Assembly: GCA_013297925.1 (NCBI GenBank) | Contig: JAAFJC010000003.1 | Location: forward strand, 1-64,000 | DNA from: Comamonadaceae bacterium | GTDB taxonomy: Bacteria > Pseudomonadota > Gammaproteobacteria > Burkholderiales > Burkholderiaceae_C | Length of the DNA stretch: 64,000 nt | Reading direction: 5' to 3' | Made by a program: the position numbers and the translations under genes | Notes under the pieces: generated by a model | What the model was told of the DNA's origin: nothing | Database searches by the model: none | Seen by the model: only the letters and a program-made list of their open reading frames with translations | Shown: piece after piece, positions 6,462 through 17,088 of the stretch | How the letters are laid out: each line of letters starts with the position of its first letter | Position numbering within the stretch: position 1 is the first letter of the stretch

Positions 6462-8201
6462 TTAGGCTTTCAACTGGCTCACGACATGCGCCACGGCATC
6501 GGCCATAGCGATTCGGCTAGCCGCTGCGTCTCTGCGATGCTGGTATTCGATTTGCCCGTCTTTCAGGCTCTTATCGCCGACTGTGATGCGGTGAGGCACA
6601 CCGATGAGCTCCCAGTCGGCGAACATGGCGCCGGGGCGCTCGCCTCGGTCGTCTAGGATCACGTCCACGCCTTTGGCGAGCAGCTCGGTGTAGATCGCAT
6701 CACTGGCTTCTTTGACGTTGGGGAAACGGTCTGCGCCGACGGGGCAGATGACGACCGTGAAAGGCGCGAGTGCGTCTGGCCAGATGATGCCTTTGTCGTC
6801 GTGGTTTTGCTCGATGGCAGCGGCTGGCAGGCGGGTGATGCCGATGCCGTAGCAGCCCATCTCGAAGGGCTTGGGTTTGCCATCGGTGTCTAAGAACGTG
6901 GCGTTCATGGCCTTGCTGTATTTCGTGCCGAGGTAGAAGACGTGGCCGATTTCGATGCCGCGCTCTATCGCCAATGCGCCTTTGCCATCGGGCGATGGAT
7001 CGCCTTCGACGACGTTGCGGATGTCGGCGACAAGCGTTGGCTCGGGCAAATCTCTGCCCCAGTTCACGCCGGTGATGTGATAGTCCACCTCGTTCGCACC
7101 GCAGATCCAATCGGCCATGGCGGCCACTTCACGGTCGGCCACGATCTTCACGGGCTTTTTCATGTTGAGCGGACCGAGGTAGCCGGGCTTGCAGCCGAAA
7201 TGATCGACGATCTCGGCCTCAGTGGCGAAGCGGAAGGGGTTGAGGCCGGGCACTTTGTTGGCCTTGGTCTCATTCAGCGAATGATCGCCGCGCACGAGCA
7301 GGAGCCAGACTTGGCTCTTGACGACTTCGCCTTTGTCATTGAGCTCATCGGTAGCGAGCACGAGGGATTTCACGGTGGTCTGCAAAGGCACATTGAGCAA
7401 AGCAGCTACGTGTTCGCAAGTGGCTTTGCCGGGCGTGGGAATTTTGGTCATCGGCTTACTTGCAGCAGGGCGCGCGCCAGGAGCCAAGCTTTCGGCTTTC
7501 TCGATGTTGGCCGCGTAATCCGAATTAGGGCAATAAATGATCGCGTCTTCACCTGTGGCTGCAATCACTTGGAATTCTTCCGAGAGATCGCCACCAATCG
7601 CGCCGCTGTCTGCGGCCACGGCACGATAGCGCAAGCCAAAGCGATCAAAAATCTTGCGATAGGCATCGGCCATGATTTGGTAGCTGGCTTTTGCGGTGGC
7701 TTCATCACGATCAAAGGAATACGCATCCTTCATGATGAACTCGCGTCCACGCATCAAGCCAAAGCGCGGGCGGCGTTCGTCGCGGAATTTGGTTTGGATT
7801 TGGTAGAGGTTTTTGGGCAGCTGTTTGTAGCTTTTGAACTCTTGCCGCGCCACATCGGTGATCACCTCTTCGCTGGTAGGCTGCACGATGTAATCGCGAT
7901 CATGCCGATCCTTCAGGCGCAGCAGCTCAGGGCCCATTTTTTCAAAGCGGCCGCTCTCGCTCCACAGCTCCGCCGGCTGAATCACAGGCATCGTGCATTC
8001 AATCGCGCCAGCGCGATTCATCTCTTCACGCACGATAGCTTCCACCTTGCGGATCACGCGCAAGCCCATGGGCATGTAGGTGTAGATGCCCGCGCCGAGC
8101 TTTTTGATCATGCCGGCGCGCGTCATGAGTTGGTGGCTGGCGATCTCTGCATCGGCGGGCGCTTCTTTGAGGGTGGTGATGAGGAACTGGCTGGCTTTCA
8201 T
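6462..8201 (-). CDS. proS: Prolyl-tRNA synthetase (bacterial type, with editing domain)
   Basis: The 579-residue class II synthetase starts [20 protein letters not shown]. Motif 2 ([17 protein letters not shown]) and the PTSEE stretch lie in the first 170 residues. The YbaK-like editing insert spans about 225-390. Motif 3 ([16 protein letters not shown]) and the anticodon-binding domain (VGADRFPNV onward) follow. It charges tRNA-Pro and hydrolyses mischarged Ala-tRNA-Pro. Length is standard. It diverges from rppH, with about 110 bp between the two start codons. Confidence 0.97.
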   Translation of the reverse strand: MKASQFLITTLKEAPADAEIASHQLMTRAGMIKKLGAGIYTYMPMGLRVIRKVEAIVREEMNRAGAIECTMPVIQPAELWSESGRFEKMGPELLRLKDRHDRDYIVQPTSEEVITDVARQEFKSYKQLPKNLYQIQTKFRDERRPRFGLMRGREFIMKDAYSFDRDEATAKASYQIMADAYRKIFDRFGLRYRAVAADSGAIGGDLSEEFQVIAATGEDAIIYCPNSDYAANIEKAESLAPGARPAASKPMTKIPTPGKATCEHVAALLNVPLQTTVKSLVLATDELNDKGEVVKSQVWLLLVRGDHSLNETKANKVPGLNPFRFATEAEIVDHFGCKPGYLGPLNMKKPVKIVADREVAAMADWICGANEVDYHITGVNWGRDLPEPTLVADIRNVVEGDPSPDGKGALAIERGIEIGHVFYLGTKYSKAMNATFLDTDGKPKPFEMGCYGIGITRLPAAAIEQNHDDKGIIWPDALAPFTVVICPVGADRFPNVKEASDAIYTELLAKGVDVILDDRGERPGAMFADWELIGVPHRITVGDKSLKDGQIEYQHRRDAAASRIAMADAVAHVVSQLKA

Positions 8202-8257
8202 ACGTCTTTAGGCTAATCAAAAATAAGGAGAAATTGAAACAAGAGCAGTGACAAGTC

Positions 8258-8285
8258 TTGCAAAACAAGGCAAGCCGTGCATAAT
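8258..8285 (+). promoter_or_regulatory. Likely sigma-70 promoter of rppH
   Basis: TTGCAA at 8258-8263 and CATAAT at 8280-8285 are separated by 16 bp, and the start codon follows 28 bp later with GGAG at 8304-8307. This is a reasonable vegetative promoter match, not tested. Confidence 0.45.
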
Positions 8286-8313
8286 GGTTTCAGTTTAAAA
8301 ATTGGAGTTGATT

Positions 8314-9105
8314 ATGCTTGACCGGGACGGCTTTCGCCCCAATGTCGGCATCATCTTGCTCAACCAGAAAAACCAGGTGTTTTGGGGCAAGCGGATACGC
8401 ACCCATTCCTGGCAGTTTCCGCAAGGCGGCATCGACCGGGGGGAGAACCCGGAGCAAGCGATGTTTCGCGAGCTGCACGAAGAGGTGGGCCTCAAGCCCG
8501 AGCACGTGCGGATTGTGGCGCGGACACGCGACTGGTTGCGCTATGAGGTGCCTGATCGCTTTATCAAGCGTGAAGCGCGTGGCCATTACCGTGGTCAAAA
8601 GCAAATTTGGTTTTTGCTGCAACTGGTCGGCCACGACTGGGATTTGAACCTGCGCGCAACCGATCATCCTGAGTTCGACGCTTGGCGTTGGAATGATTAT
8701 TGGGTACCGCTGGATTTGGTGGTGGAGTTCAAACGCGGCGTCTACAAAATGGCTTTGAATGAGCTTTCGCGCTATTTACCGGTAGGCGATCATCGTTGGC
8801 AGAGAGATTTTTCTCGGGATGCTGACCGAGAGGCGCGCAACAGCCAACCTGCGGATTTGGTGTTTGAGCAGCCGAGCCAGCGCCGCCGGCCCTATGGCAA
8901 TCTCAGCCCTTTTAACGGCGGCTCTGGCATGGGGCGCGAGCGCAACTCTCGCCCGATGGAGATGGAGCTGCCCCCTGGCGCAAGCTTCGATCCGCACCCT
9001 ACGGAACATTACGAGCAAGATCCGGCCCAAGCCTTTGTGCCGCATCATCCGCATGACGAGCATCACGATGCCCATGATGATCTGGGCAAGCATCACCATG
9101 AATAA
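8314..9105 (+). CDS. rppH: RNA pyrophosphohydrolase RppH with extended His/Asp-rich tail
   Basis: The Nudix box occupies residues 38-60 (GG at 38-39, REL/EE pattern at 52-57) in the context [14 protein letters not shown], characteristic of RppH. It removes pyrophosphate from 5'-triphosphorylated mRNA and so starts decay. I chose the ATG at 8314 (GGAG 7 bp upstream) over a TTG 12 bp earlier. The core ends near residue 165; a further roughly 95 residues follow, low-complexity and ending [15 protein letters not shown] plus KHHHE. E. coli RppH has 176 residues, so this tail is a clear extension; metal binding is a guess. The last 8 bp overlap the next gene. Confidence 0.95.
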   Translation: MLDRDGFRPNVGIILLNQKNQVFWGKRIRTHSWQFPQGGIDRGENPEQAMFRELHEEVGLKPEHVRIVARTRDWLRYEVPDRFIKREARGHYRGQKQIWFLLQLVGHDWDLNLRATDHPEFDAWRWNDYWVPLDLVVEFKRGVYKMALNELSRYLPVGDHRWQRDFSRDADREARNSQPADLVFEQPSQRRRPYGNLSPFNGGSGMGRERNSRPMEMELPPGASFDPHPTEHYEQDPAQAFVPHHPHDEHHDAHDDLGKHHHE

Positions 9106-9595
9106 ACGATTTTTAGCCATTGCCCTGCTCTGCTTTGCCGCCGGCTTGGCCAGCGCTCAGTTTGTTGCCGACGATCCTGATTGGAAAGAGACCGAAGTGC
9201 CACCGCCGCCAGCCTTTGATCTCAAGCGCCTCGTGCCGGTGGAAATGTCAGCACAATCGCAGCTCAAGTGGGGCGTGGATCCAGCCACGATCAAAATCAC
9301 GAATGATGGCATCGTGCGCTATGTGGTCGTGGCGCAATCGAGTAGCGGCGTGGTGAACGCGATGTATGAAGGCATCCGCTGCAACAAAGCGGAATTCCGC
9401 CGCTATGCGCGGCACAACCCCAGCAGCGGCTGGGTGAACGCCAGCGACACGAGCTGGACATCGCTTCGCCAAACAGGCGCATCGCGGCATCCAGAAACAT
9501 TGGCTCGTGGTGGCATGTGTGATGGCGCTGCGCCGCCCTCTTCTGCGGCTGATGCAGCGCGCAAGTTAAATGCTGGCGTGACGGCTCGGCAGTAA
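9098..9595 (+). CDS. CNP1-like family exported protein
   Basis: The 165-residue protein has a clear signal peptide ([20 protein letters not shown], cleavage before QF). The mature part contains [12 protein letters not shown] near the start and [16 protein letters not shown] and [15 protein letters not shown] in the middle, as in the CNP1-like family of betaproteobacteria. It has no known catalytic role. The ATG overlaps the end of rppH by 8 bp, so the two are translationally coupled. The order rppH, CNP1-like gene, convergent proB is common in Comamonadaceae. Confidence 0.85.
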   Translation: MNKRFLAIALLCFAAGLASAQFVADDPDWKETEVPPPPAFDLKRLVPVEMSAQSQLKWGVDPATIKITNDGIVRYVVVAQSSSGVVNAMYEGIRCNKAEFRRYARHNPSSGWVNASDTSWTSLRQTGASRHPETLARGGMCDGAAPPSSAADAARKLNAGVTARQ

Positions 9596-9599
9596 GAAT

Positions 9600-10751
9600 T
9601 TAGCTGCTTTTAAGCACCAAGTTATCTTTGTGCACCATCTCGGCTTCAGCTGTGTAGCCGAGCAGAGCCTCAAACTCACCCGAGCTTTTTCGACAAATCA
9701 GCCTTGCTTCTGCAGCCGCATAGTTGGCCAAACCGCGCGCGATCTCAGCGCCTTGCGCATCGACAATCGCAATCACGTCGCCGCGAGAGAAATCACCTTG
9801 CACAGCAGTCATGCCCACGGGCAGCAGGCTGACCTTGCCTCCCGCTAAACGCTGAGCTGCACCCTCATCCACAATCACGCTGCCGGCCAACTGCAAATGA
9901 TCGGCCATCCATTGCTTGCGCGCTTGCTGCTTGGCCGTTTGCGCGAGCAGCAGCGTGCCGATCAGCTCGCCCTGCATCAAACGAATCAAAGCATTCGGCT
10001 CCCTTCCCCAAGCGATCACGGTGCTCGCGCCTGAGCCGGCAGCGCGCTTGGCTGCGAGGATTTTGGTGATCATGCCGCCTTTGCCAATGCTGCTTCCTGC
10101 GCCGCCGGCCATCTTCTCCAAAGCAGCATCGCCTGCTTGCGCGGTGTGTACAAATTCTGCGGCGGGATCTTTGCGCGGATCAGCGGTGTAGAGGCCTTTT
10201 TGATCGGTGAGGATCACGTAAAGGTCTGCATCCACGAGATTGGCCACGAGCGCACCCAGCGTATCGTTATCGCCAAACTTGATTTCGTCATTGACCACCG
10301 TGTCGTTCTCGTTGATGACGGGAATCACTTTGTGAGAAAGCAGCGTGAGTAGCGTAGAGCGAGCATTCAGATAGCGCTCGCGATGCGCCAAATCTTCATG
10401 GGTGAGCAACACTTGCGCACTGCCCAAGCCCTGCTGGCGCAACTTGGTTTCATACATCTGCACCAAGCCCATTTGCCCTACGGCAGCGGCGGCCTGCAGT
10501 TGAGACACATCCTTAGGCCGAGTCGCCCAGCCCAGCCGCTTCATACCTTCTGCAATCGCGCCGCTAGAGACCATCACTACTTCGCGGCCATCTTTGACCA
10601 AAGCCGCCAATTGCTCACACCATTGCGCAATCGCTTCCTCATGCAGGCCTCGGCCTTCGTTCGTCACGAGGCTCGATCCCACTTTCACCACAATGCGCCG
10701 CGCTTTGCGGAGCGTTTGCTGGGCATCGATAGAAGCGTTGATTTCGAGCAT
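9600..10751 (-). CDS. proB: Glutamate 5-kinase
   Basis: A 383-residue protein: an amino-acid-kinase domain ([16 protein letters not shown] near residue 20, NENDTV near 148, GTGGM-like G-KGGMITK near 225) followed by a C-terminal PUA domain from about 290. It phosphorylates glutamate at the gamma position, the first step of proline synthesis. It is downstream of obgE on the same strand (66 bp gap), as usual in this group. No proA is adjacent. Confidence 0.96.
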   Translation of the reverse strand: MLEINASIDAQQTLRKARRIVVKVGSSLVTNEGRGLHEEAIAQWCEQLAALVKDGREVVMVSSGAIAEGMKRLGWATRPKDVSQLQAAAAVGQMGLVQMYETKLRQQGLGSAQVLLTHEDLAHRERYLNARSTLLTLLSHKVIPVINENDTVVNDEIKFGDNDTLGALVANLVDADLYVILTDQKGLYTADPRKDPAAEFVHTAQAGDAALEKMAGGAGSSIGKGGMITKILAAKRAAGSGASTVIAWGREPNALIRLMQGELIGTLLLAQTAKQQARKQWMADHLQLAGSVIVDEGAAQRLAGGKVSLLPVGMTAVQGDFSRGDVIAIVDAQGAEIARGLANYAAAEARLICRKSSGEFEALLGYTAEAEMVHKDNLVLKSS

Positions 10752-10817
10752 TTTGAATAGCTTTTGAGCAGTTTGCTGGCGCAGGATCTGCGCGGCCTGC
10801 TACTATTTTAAGAGTGT

Positions 10818-11930
<1,113 letters not shown>

Positions 11931-11936
11931 TCAACA

Positions 11937-12100
11937 CCGGACGCAGAAGACGCAGAGGTTACGCAGAAAACGCAAAAAACACCAAAAAACACCAAAAAAC
12001 ACCAAAAAACAAGAAGGATGTGAATTCAAGAGGATTGCATTCCTGCTTGCATTTTTCTTTTTTGCGTCTTTTGCGTAACCTCTGCGTCTTCTGCGTCCGG
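11937..12100. repeat. 164-bp foldback (MITE-like) element between rpmA and obgE
   Basis: The arms 11937-11979 and 12057-12100 are near-perfect inverted copies starting CCGGACGCAGAAGACGCAG. They would form a stem of over 40 bp. The loop carries three tandem copies of the 10-mer ACCAAAAAAC at 11981-12010. No ORF of note lies inside. It interrupts an otherwise tight ribosomal-protein/GTPase operon. Confidence 0.85.
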
Positions 12101-12117
12101 ACTTTTGTCTTGGTATT

Positions 12118-12145
12118 AAAAAAGCCCCGGCAAGCGGGGCTTTTT
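12118..12145 (-). terminator. Rho-independent terminator of rplU-rpmA
   Basis: AAAAAGCCCCG and CGGGGCTTTTT pair around a GCAAG loop 15 bp after the rpmA stop codon. The T-run on the reverse strand fits termination of the rplU-rpmA transcript ahead of obgE. Confidence 0.88.
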
Positions 12146-12159
12146 GGGAGCAAGGAGCT

Positions 12160-12420
12160 TTAAGCAGCTGCCGTGATGGTCACGGTGTGCTTGTTCAGAG
12201 CGCCTTTGTGGGTGAAGCCCACGTGGCCATCGACCAGAGCAAACAAGCTGTGGTCTTTGCCGATACCGACGTTCACACCGGGGTGGAACTTGGTGCCGCG
12301 CTGGCGCACGATGATGGAGCCGGCCGAGACCAGTTCGCCACCAAAGGCTTTTACGCCAAGCATTTTGGGCTGTGAATCACGCCCGTTTCGCGTCGAGCCG
12401 CCGCCTTTTTTCTGTGCCAT
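12160..12420 (-). CDS. rpmA: 50S ribosomal protein L27
   Basis: An 86-residue basic protein starting [20 protein letters not shown], the invariant L27 N-terminus reaching towards the peptidyl-transferase centre. [19 protein letters not shown] and [12 protein letters not shown] are family hallmarks. It lies 17 bp downstream of rplU and is followed by a terminator. Confidence 0.98.
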   Translation of the reverse strand: MAQKKGGGSTRNGRDSQPKMLGVKAFGGELVSAGSIIVRQRGTKFHPGVNVGIGKDHSLFALVDGHVGFTHKGALNKHTVTITAAA

Positions 12421-12437
12421 TTCAGTGTGCCTCCAGA

Positions 12438-12752
12438 TTAAGCACCGATGATCGAGCTGATCTCGATTTCGGTGAAGTTTTGACGATGACCTTGACGCTT
12501 TTGGTAGTGCTTACGACGACGCATCTTGAAGATGCGCACTTTATCGTGCCGACCTTGCGCCACGACTGTGGCTTTGACTGATGCACCCGCGACGACAGGT
12601 GTGCCGATCTTGAGTTGATCGCCGTTTCCGACAGCCAACACTTCGTCCAGCACAATTTCCTGACCCACGTCCGCAGCAATCTGTTCTATTTTCAATTTTT
12701 CGCCAGCAGCAACTTTGTATTGTTTGCCACCGGTTTTTACGACCGCGTACAT
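12438..12752 (-). CDS. rplU: 50S ribosomal protein L21
   Basis: The 104-residue protein starts [14 protein letters not shown], as L21 normally does. A start 12 bp upstream (MRSH) is possible, but GAGG lies 8 bp before the ATG at 12752. The C-terminal [20 protein letters not shown] binds 23S rRNA. It is the first gene of the rplU-rpmA unit, with a strong promoter about 55 bp upstream. Confidence 0.97.
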   Translation of the reverse strand: MYAVVKTGGKQYKVAAGEKLKIEQIAADVGQEIVLDEVLAVGNGDQLKIGTPVVAGASVKATVVAQGRHDKVRIFKMRRRKHYQKRQGHRQNFTEIEISSIIGA

Positions 12753-12804
12753 ATGAGACCTCATGAATTGAGTTAACTCCGCAGCGAATTCCGCAGAGCC
12801 CTAA

Positions 12805-12833
12805 ATTATAGCATGGTTAGCTGCCACTAACAA
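12805..12833 (-). promoter_or_regulatory. Extended -10 promoter of rplU-rpmA
   Basis: On the reverse strand TGCTATAAT (an exact TATAAT with the extended TG) occupies 12813-12805, with TTGTTA 17 bp upstream at 12833-12828. This near-consensus promoter suits a ribosomal-protein operon and lies back to back with the rlmB leader. Confidence 0.7.
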
Positions 12834-12885
12834 GATGCTCGCCGGCACTGGGTTTTGGGGGCCACTGGAGCGGATAATCGAGCCA

Positions 12886-13665
12886 ATGTCAAATTCCAAC
12901 AAAATTCTCTACGGCTTTCATGCCGTAGGCGTGCGCCTCAAAACCGCCGCCCCCTCCATTCTTGAGCTGCATATCGACGTGACGCGGCGCGATGCCCGGA
13001 TGAAGCAGTTTCAGGATCGCGCCAAAGAAGCCGCCAACGCCACGCCCGGCCTCAAACTCATCGAATCCGATGGCGCGCGCCTCACGCGCATGTGCGGCGG
13101 CATGATGCATCAAGGCGTGGTGGCCGTGGTGAACCCGCTGATCCAAGCCCGCTCGGTGGATGACGTGCTCGACCAGCTCGAAGCCGCACAAACCAAACAA
13201 GCGCCCCTCGTGCTCGTGCTCGATGGCGTGACCGACCCCCACAACCTCGGCGCTTGCCTGCGCGTGGCTGATGGCGCGGGCGCGCATGCTGTGATTGCCC
13301 CGAAAGATCACGCCGTGGGCATCAATGCCACCGTCGCCAAAGTGGCAAGTGGCGCAGCTGAGACCGTGCCCTATCTGATGGTGACGAACTTGGCCCGCAC
13401 ACTAGGCGAGCTCAAAGAACGCAACATTTGGGTGATTGGCACGAGTGAAGATGCCGAGAAAACCATCCACGAGATCGATCTCAAAGGGCCTGTGGCCTTG
13501 GTGCTCGGTGCAGAAGGCCCTGGCATGCGCGCTTTGACAAAAAAAACCTGCGATGAACTGGTGCGTATCCCCATGCTTGGCGCGGTCGAGAGCTTGAATG
13601 TGTCTGTGGCGAGTGCTGTTTGTTTGTATGAGGCGGTCAGGCAGCGGGCAACTGTCGCTGGTTGA
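12886..13665 (+). CDS. rlmB: 23S rRNA (guanosine-2'-O-)-methyltransferase RlmB
   Basis: A 259-residue SPOUT methyltransferase starting MSNSNKILYGFHAVGVRLK. The substrate-binding L30e-like domain (residues 1-95) precedes the knotted SpoU domain: DGVTDPHNLGACLRVADG near 118, LGAEGPGM near 209, and NVSVASAVCLYEA near the end. It methylates G2251 of 23S rRNA in E. coli. I chose the ATG at 12886; an ORF start 51 bp earlier lacks conservation and overlaps the rplU promoter region. Confidence 0.95.
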   Translation: MSNSNKILYGFHAVGVRLKTAAPSILELHIDVTRRDARMKQFQDRAKEAANATPGLKLIESDGARLTRMCGGMMHQGVVAVVNPLIQARSVDDVLDQLEAAQTKQAPLVLVLDGVTDPHNLGACLRVADGAGAHAVIAPKDHAVGINATVAKVASGAAETVPYLMVTNLARTLGELKERNIWVIGTSEDAEKTIHEIDLKGPVALVLGAEGPGMRALTKKTCDELVRIPMLGAVESLNVSVASAVCLYEAVRQRATVAG

Positions 13666-13716
13666 TGCGGCAATATCGGGGGAATTGCCGCACCCTATCT
13701 GTGGCTTGGGGTGGCC

Positions 13717-14000
13717 GCCCGTGCGATGCGGCTTTGCGTCTGGCTCCATGTCCTCCGGCGGGGATTGGCGCTGCTTTTCTTCGGTTAACTTTGTTGCCCC
13801 GCCTCCCCCTTTACTTGCGCCAGACACAAAGCCGCATCACACGGGCATGGTTCTGATATCGTGCCAACATTTTCCCTCGTGCTAAGCCCGTCAGAGTAGT
13901 CGGGGCGGATGGCGCAAGTAAAGGGGGAGGCGGCGCATTCAGCTACCCGAAAACAAAACAACCCTGAACGCCGCCGGAGGACATGGAGCCATCCGCCCCG
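13717..14000. repeat. Nested three-arm inverted-repeat element
   Basis: Three pairs of inverted arms interleave. 13717-13744 pairs with 13819-13846 (26 of 28 bases). 13799-13822 pairs with 13910-13933 (24 of 24). 13744-13761 pairs with 13971-13988 (18 of 18). The gap 13666-14042 holds no gene. A related sequence with the same TGTCCTCCG and CTCCCCCTTTA blocks occurs at 52036-52074. Confidence 0.8.
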
Positions 14001-14042
14001 GCTGCTCTGGCGGGCGTTTGACCGAAGCGAAGAAGCGGTACA

Positions 14043-15749
14043 TCAAGCCCGAAACTTCGAAGTAATCGGATATCGCCAATCCTTGCCAAAGCTCCTGTGC
14101 GTGACGCGGATGCCGGGTGGCGCTTGGCGGCGTTTGTATTCGTTGAGTTTGATGAGGCGGGTGACGCGTTCGACATCTGCTCGCGGGAAACCGGCGGCGA
14201 TGATCTCTTCGATGCTTTGGTCGTTTTCCATGTAGCGCTCGAGGATCGCGTCGAGGATGTCGTAGGGCGGCAGGCTGTCTTGGTCTTTTTGGTCGGCGCG
14301 CAGCTCGGCGCTGGGGGGGCGGGTGATGATGCGCTCAGGGATCGGGTTCGCGCGCGTGCCATACGGATCGTGCAAGTTGCGCCATTGGCAGAGTTTGAAG
14401 ACGGTGGTCTTCGCTAAATCTTTGATCACTGCGAAGCCGCCGGCCATGTCGCCATAGAGCGTGCAATAGCCGGTGGCCATTTCGCTTTTGTTGCCAGTGG
14501 TGAGCACGATCGCGCCGAATTTGTTGGAAAGCGCCATCAGCAGCGTGCCGCGTATGCGGGCTTGGATGTTTTCCTCGGTGGTGTCTTCTGCGCGGCCTTT
14601 GAATTCGCCAGCTAGCGTGGCTTTGAAGGCTTCAAACATCGGGAGGATGGAATGCTCGTCGTAGCGCACGGCTAAACGCTTGGCCATCTCGCGTGCGTCG
14701 ATCCAAGAGATGTCTGCCGTGTAGGGCGAAGGCATCATCACGGCACGCACATTGTCTTTGCCGAGGGCATCAACGGCGATGGCTAACACCAAGGCGGAAT
14801 CGATGCCGCCAGAGAGGCCAAGTAATGCGCCGGGGAAGCCGTTTTTACCCACGTAATCTCTCACGCCGAGCACCAAAGCATGCCACAGGTCTTCTTCAGC
14901 CGTGGTTTCGGGCGCAATATCTGCTACTAATTCAATAGCTGCTCGCGCAGAATCTAAGCCACCAAACTGGCTGGTTTGCTTAGAAATCTCGATGAAAAAA
15001 GAGCTCTCCACAAACGAAGCCGCCCGCCCCATCACATCGCCCTCCGCATCCAAGGCAAACGAGCGCCCTTCAAACACGATCTCATCCTGCCCGCCCACGC
15101 AATGCGCGTACACCAGCGGCAAACCAGTGGCTAGGCAACGATCGCGCATCTGAGCTTCTCGCTCAGCTCCTTTGCCCACATGCCAAGGCGAAGCATTGAT
15201 CACCACCAGCAGCTCAGCGCCCGCCTCTTTGGCCAGCTCTGCCGGCTCTTCAAACCAAGCGTCTTCGCAGATCAGCAAACCTATCGACACGTCATCAACT
15301 TGAAACACACAGCTGCCCTGCCCCGGCGCGAAATAGCGGCGCTCATCAAACACTTGGTAATTCGGCAGCTCACGCTTGGCATAGGTTTCGATCTTGCGGC
15401 CTTCGGAGATCACAGAAGCCGCGTTGTGCCGCTTTTGCACGCTCACGCTTTTGCCGCGCACGCCTGTGCCCCCAACCGGTTCGTGGGGATGCCCAACGAT
15501 CACATGCAAGCCTTCCAAATCCGCAAGCTCAGCGGCCACACGCTGCACAGCCTCATCACAACCCGCCATAAACGCCGGGCGCAACAGCAAATCCTCCGGC
15601 GGATAACCGCAGATGGAAAGCTCCGGCGTGATCACCAAGCGCGCGCCTTTGGCATAGGCCTGGCGGGCAGATGCGATGATTTTTGCGGCGTTGCCTGCAA
15701 GGTCTCCCACGGTCAGGTTTAATTGGGCAACGCAGATATTCAAGCTCAT
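14043..15749 (-). CDS. nadE: Glutamine-dependent NAD+ synthetase
   Basis: A 568-residue two-domain enzyme. The N-terminal nitrilase-type glutaminase (residues 1-255) has E43 in ITPELSICGYPPEDLL, a lysine in YAKRELPNY and the cysteine in LLICEDAWFEEP. The synthetase domain has the ATP loop SGGIDSA near 300 and TGNKSEMATGY near 425. It amidates deamido-NAD+ with ammonia from glutamine. Residues 263-276 (GGLDSARAAIELVA) in the linker between the domains are encoded by a copy of the 41-bp repeat, a permissive place for an insertion. It is convergent with rlmB across a nested-repeat element. Confidence 0.96.
   Translation of the reverse strand: MSLNICVAQLNLTVGDLAGNAAKIIASARQAYAKGARLVITPELSICGYPPEDLLLRPAFMAGCDEAVQRVAAELADLEGLHVIVGHPHEPVGGTGVRGKSVSVQKRHNAASVISEGRKIETYAKRELPNYQVFDERRYFAPGQGSCVFQVDDVSIGLLICEDAWFEEPAELAKEAGAELLVVINASPWHVGKGAEREAQMRDRCLATGLPLVYAHCVGGQDEIVFEGRSFALDAEGDVMGRAASFVESSFFIEISKQTSQFGGLDSARAAIELVADIAPETTAEEDLWHALVLGVRDYVGKNGFPGALLGLSGGIDSALVLAIAVDALGKDNVRAVMMPSPYTADISWIDAREMAKRLAVRYDEHSILPMFEAFKATLAGEFKGRAEDTTEENIQARIRGTLLMALSNKFGAIVLTTGNKSEMATGYCTLYGDMAGGFAVIKDLAKTTVFKLCQWRNLHDPYGTRANPIPERIITRPPSAELRADQKDQDSLPPYDILDAILERYMENDQSIEEIIAAGFPRADVERVTRLIKLNEYKRRQAPPGIRVTHRSFGKDWRYPITSKFRA
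14923..14963 (+). repeat. 41-bp dispersed element, copy 5 (inside nadE)
   Basis: GCTACTAATTCAATAGC then TGCTCGCGCAGAATCTA and AGCCACC; the GCCGGC end has drifted. It encodes residues 263-276 of NadE on the reverse strand. Confidence 0.82.
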
Positions 15750-15763
15750 AACAAATTAACTCA

Positions 15764-16972
15764 ATGACTACAAAGGATTATGTCACCCGCATCCACAGCT
15801 CGCTGTTAGAGATTGATGCAGCGCAGTGGAACGCTCTGCTCGCAGCCAGCGATGCGCCCACGCCTTTCATGCGCCATGAATATTTGGCTGCCATGCAGAC
15901 CTCAGGCTCAGCGGTGGTCGATGCCGGCTGGGATGCGCGCTTTGTGGCCTTGTATGCGGCAGATGGCAAAGAGCTGCTCGCCGCCTGCCCCCTGTATCTC
16001 AAAACGCATTCCTATGGCGAATATGTGTTTGACTGGGCCTGGGCAAGGGCTTATCAGGAAAATGGCCTAGCTTATTACCCGAAGGCCACGATGGCCGTGC
16101 CCTTCACACCCGTGCCTGGAACCCGCCTTTTAGGCAAAAACGGCTACTTGCTGGGATGTTTACTGCGCGAGGTGCTCTCATTTTGTGAGCAAGTAGAAGC
16201 CTCTTCTTTGCATGCACTCTTTGCCTCTGAAGCCGATCAAGCCATCGCCACCGATGAAAAGCTCATGCTGCGCGAAACGGTGCAATTCCACTGGTCGAAT
16301 GAAAACTACAAAGACTTCGATGCCTACCTCACCAGCCTCGCCCAAGACAAACGCAAAAAAATCCGCGCTGAGCGCCGAAAGGTTAGCGAAGCAGGTGTGG
16401 CGTGGCGCTGGAGTCACGGAAAAGAGATTTCCATCACGGATTGGGACTTTTTCTACATTTGCTACGAGCGCACCTATTTGGAGCATGGCAACCCGCCCTA
16501 TCTCACCCGCGAATTTTTCCAAGGCATGCGAGAGACGATGCCGGAAAATTGGCTGCTTTTCATCGCCGAGCGCGCGGGCCGCCCCATAGCATGCAGCCTG
16601 ATTGCCATTCAAGATGCTCCTGATTTGATAGCTGCTCCCGCAGATTCTATGCCGGCAAACAGCCAAAAAGCATCAAAAAAAGTCGCTTATGGCCGCTACT
16701 GGGGCGCCATCGAGCGTGTGGACAGCCTGCACTTTGAAGCTTGCTATTACCAGCCCTTGCAGTGGTGCATCGAACATGGATTTGACCGCTTCGAAGGCGG
16801 CGCACAGGGGGAGCATAAGATGGCGCGCGGCCTGCTGCCCGTCGTCACCCGCAGCGCGCATTGGCTGGCGCATCCGCAGTTTGCTGACGCCGTAAGCCGC
16901 TTTTTGGTGCGCGAGACGAATGGGATTGGGGAATATGTGCACCATCTCAAGGAACGCAGCCCATTTCGCTGA
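15764..16972 (+). CDS. DUF482 / GNAT-like (peptidogalycan biosynthesis-type) acyltransferase
   Basis: The 402-residue protein matches the COG3146/DUF482 family: DAAQWNALL near the start, TPFMRHEYLAAM near 35, YGEYVFDWAWA near 85, KDKRKKIRAERR-like basic stretch near 200, and F-E-G-G-AQGEHKMARGLLPV near 345. The family has tandem GNAT folds and is assumed to be an acyltransferase; its substrate is unknown. Residues 285-298 (APDLIAAPADSMPA) come from a copy of the 41-bp repeat, read in the other orientation from most intragenic copies. It diverges from nadE with 14 bp between start codons, so the promoters overlap the genes. Confidence 0.82.
   Translation: MTTKDYVTRIHSSLLEIDAAQWNALLAASDAPTPFMRHEYLAAMQTSGSAVVDAGWDARFVALYAADGKELLAACPLYLKTHSYGEYVFDWAWARAYQENGLAYYPKATMAVPFTPVPGTRLLGKNGYLLGCLLREVLSFCEQVEASSLHALFASEADQAIATDEKLMLRETVQFHWSNENYKDFDAYLTSLAQDKRKKIRAERRKVSEAGVAWRWSHGKEISITDWDFFYICYERTYLEHGNPPYLTREFFQGMRETMPENWLLFIAERAGRPIACSLIAIQDAPDLIAAPADSMPANSQKASKKVAYGRYWGAIERVDSLHFEACYYQPLQWCIEHGFDRFEGGAQGEHKMARGLLPVVTRSAHWLAHPQFADAVSRFLVRETNGIGEYVHHLKERSPFR
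16616..16656 (+). repeat. 41-bp dispersed element, copy 6 (inside DUF482 gene)
   Basis: GCTCCTGATTTGATAGC, then TGCTCCCGCAG and CTATGCCGGC. It encodes APDLIAAPADSMPA, the same frame and orientation as the copy in the hydrolase gene at 26973. Confidence 0.87.
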
Positions 16973-17088
16973 CAGTTTCACAGGAGAGACATCCTACCCC
17001 GTCGTAGGTGAATGCGAATTTACATTTGCTAACTCTAATTTGTCTCTCCACAATGCAATATTTATTGCTTTTGCATCAAGGATTTGCC

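Noticed and set aside
6942-8216. 424-residue plus-strand ORF opposite proS
   Set aside because: It is a mirror frame of proS with no family match; proS is certain.
10745-10815. Possible degenerate 41-bp element between obgE and proB
   Set aside because: Only scattered words (GAATAGC, CTACTATTTTA, GCGCAGGATCTGCGC) agree and the 41-bp spacing is not kept.
11981-12010. Three tandem ACCAAAAAAC 10-mers as a CRISPR-like or VNTR locus
   Set aside because: Direct repeats without spacers inside a foldback element; no CRISPR features and no cas genes anywhere in the window.
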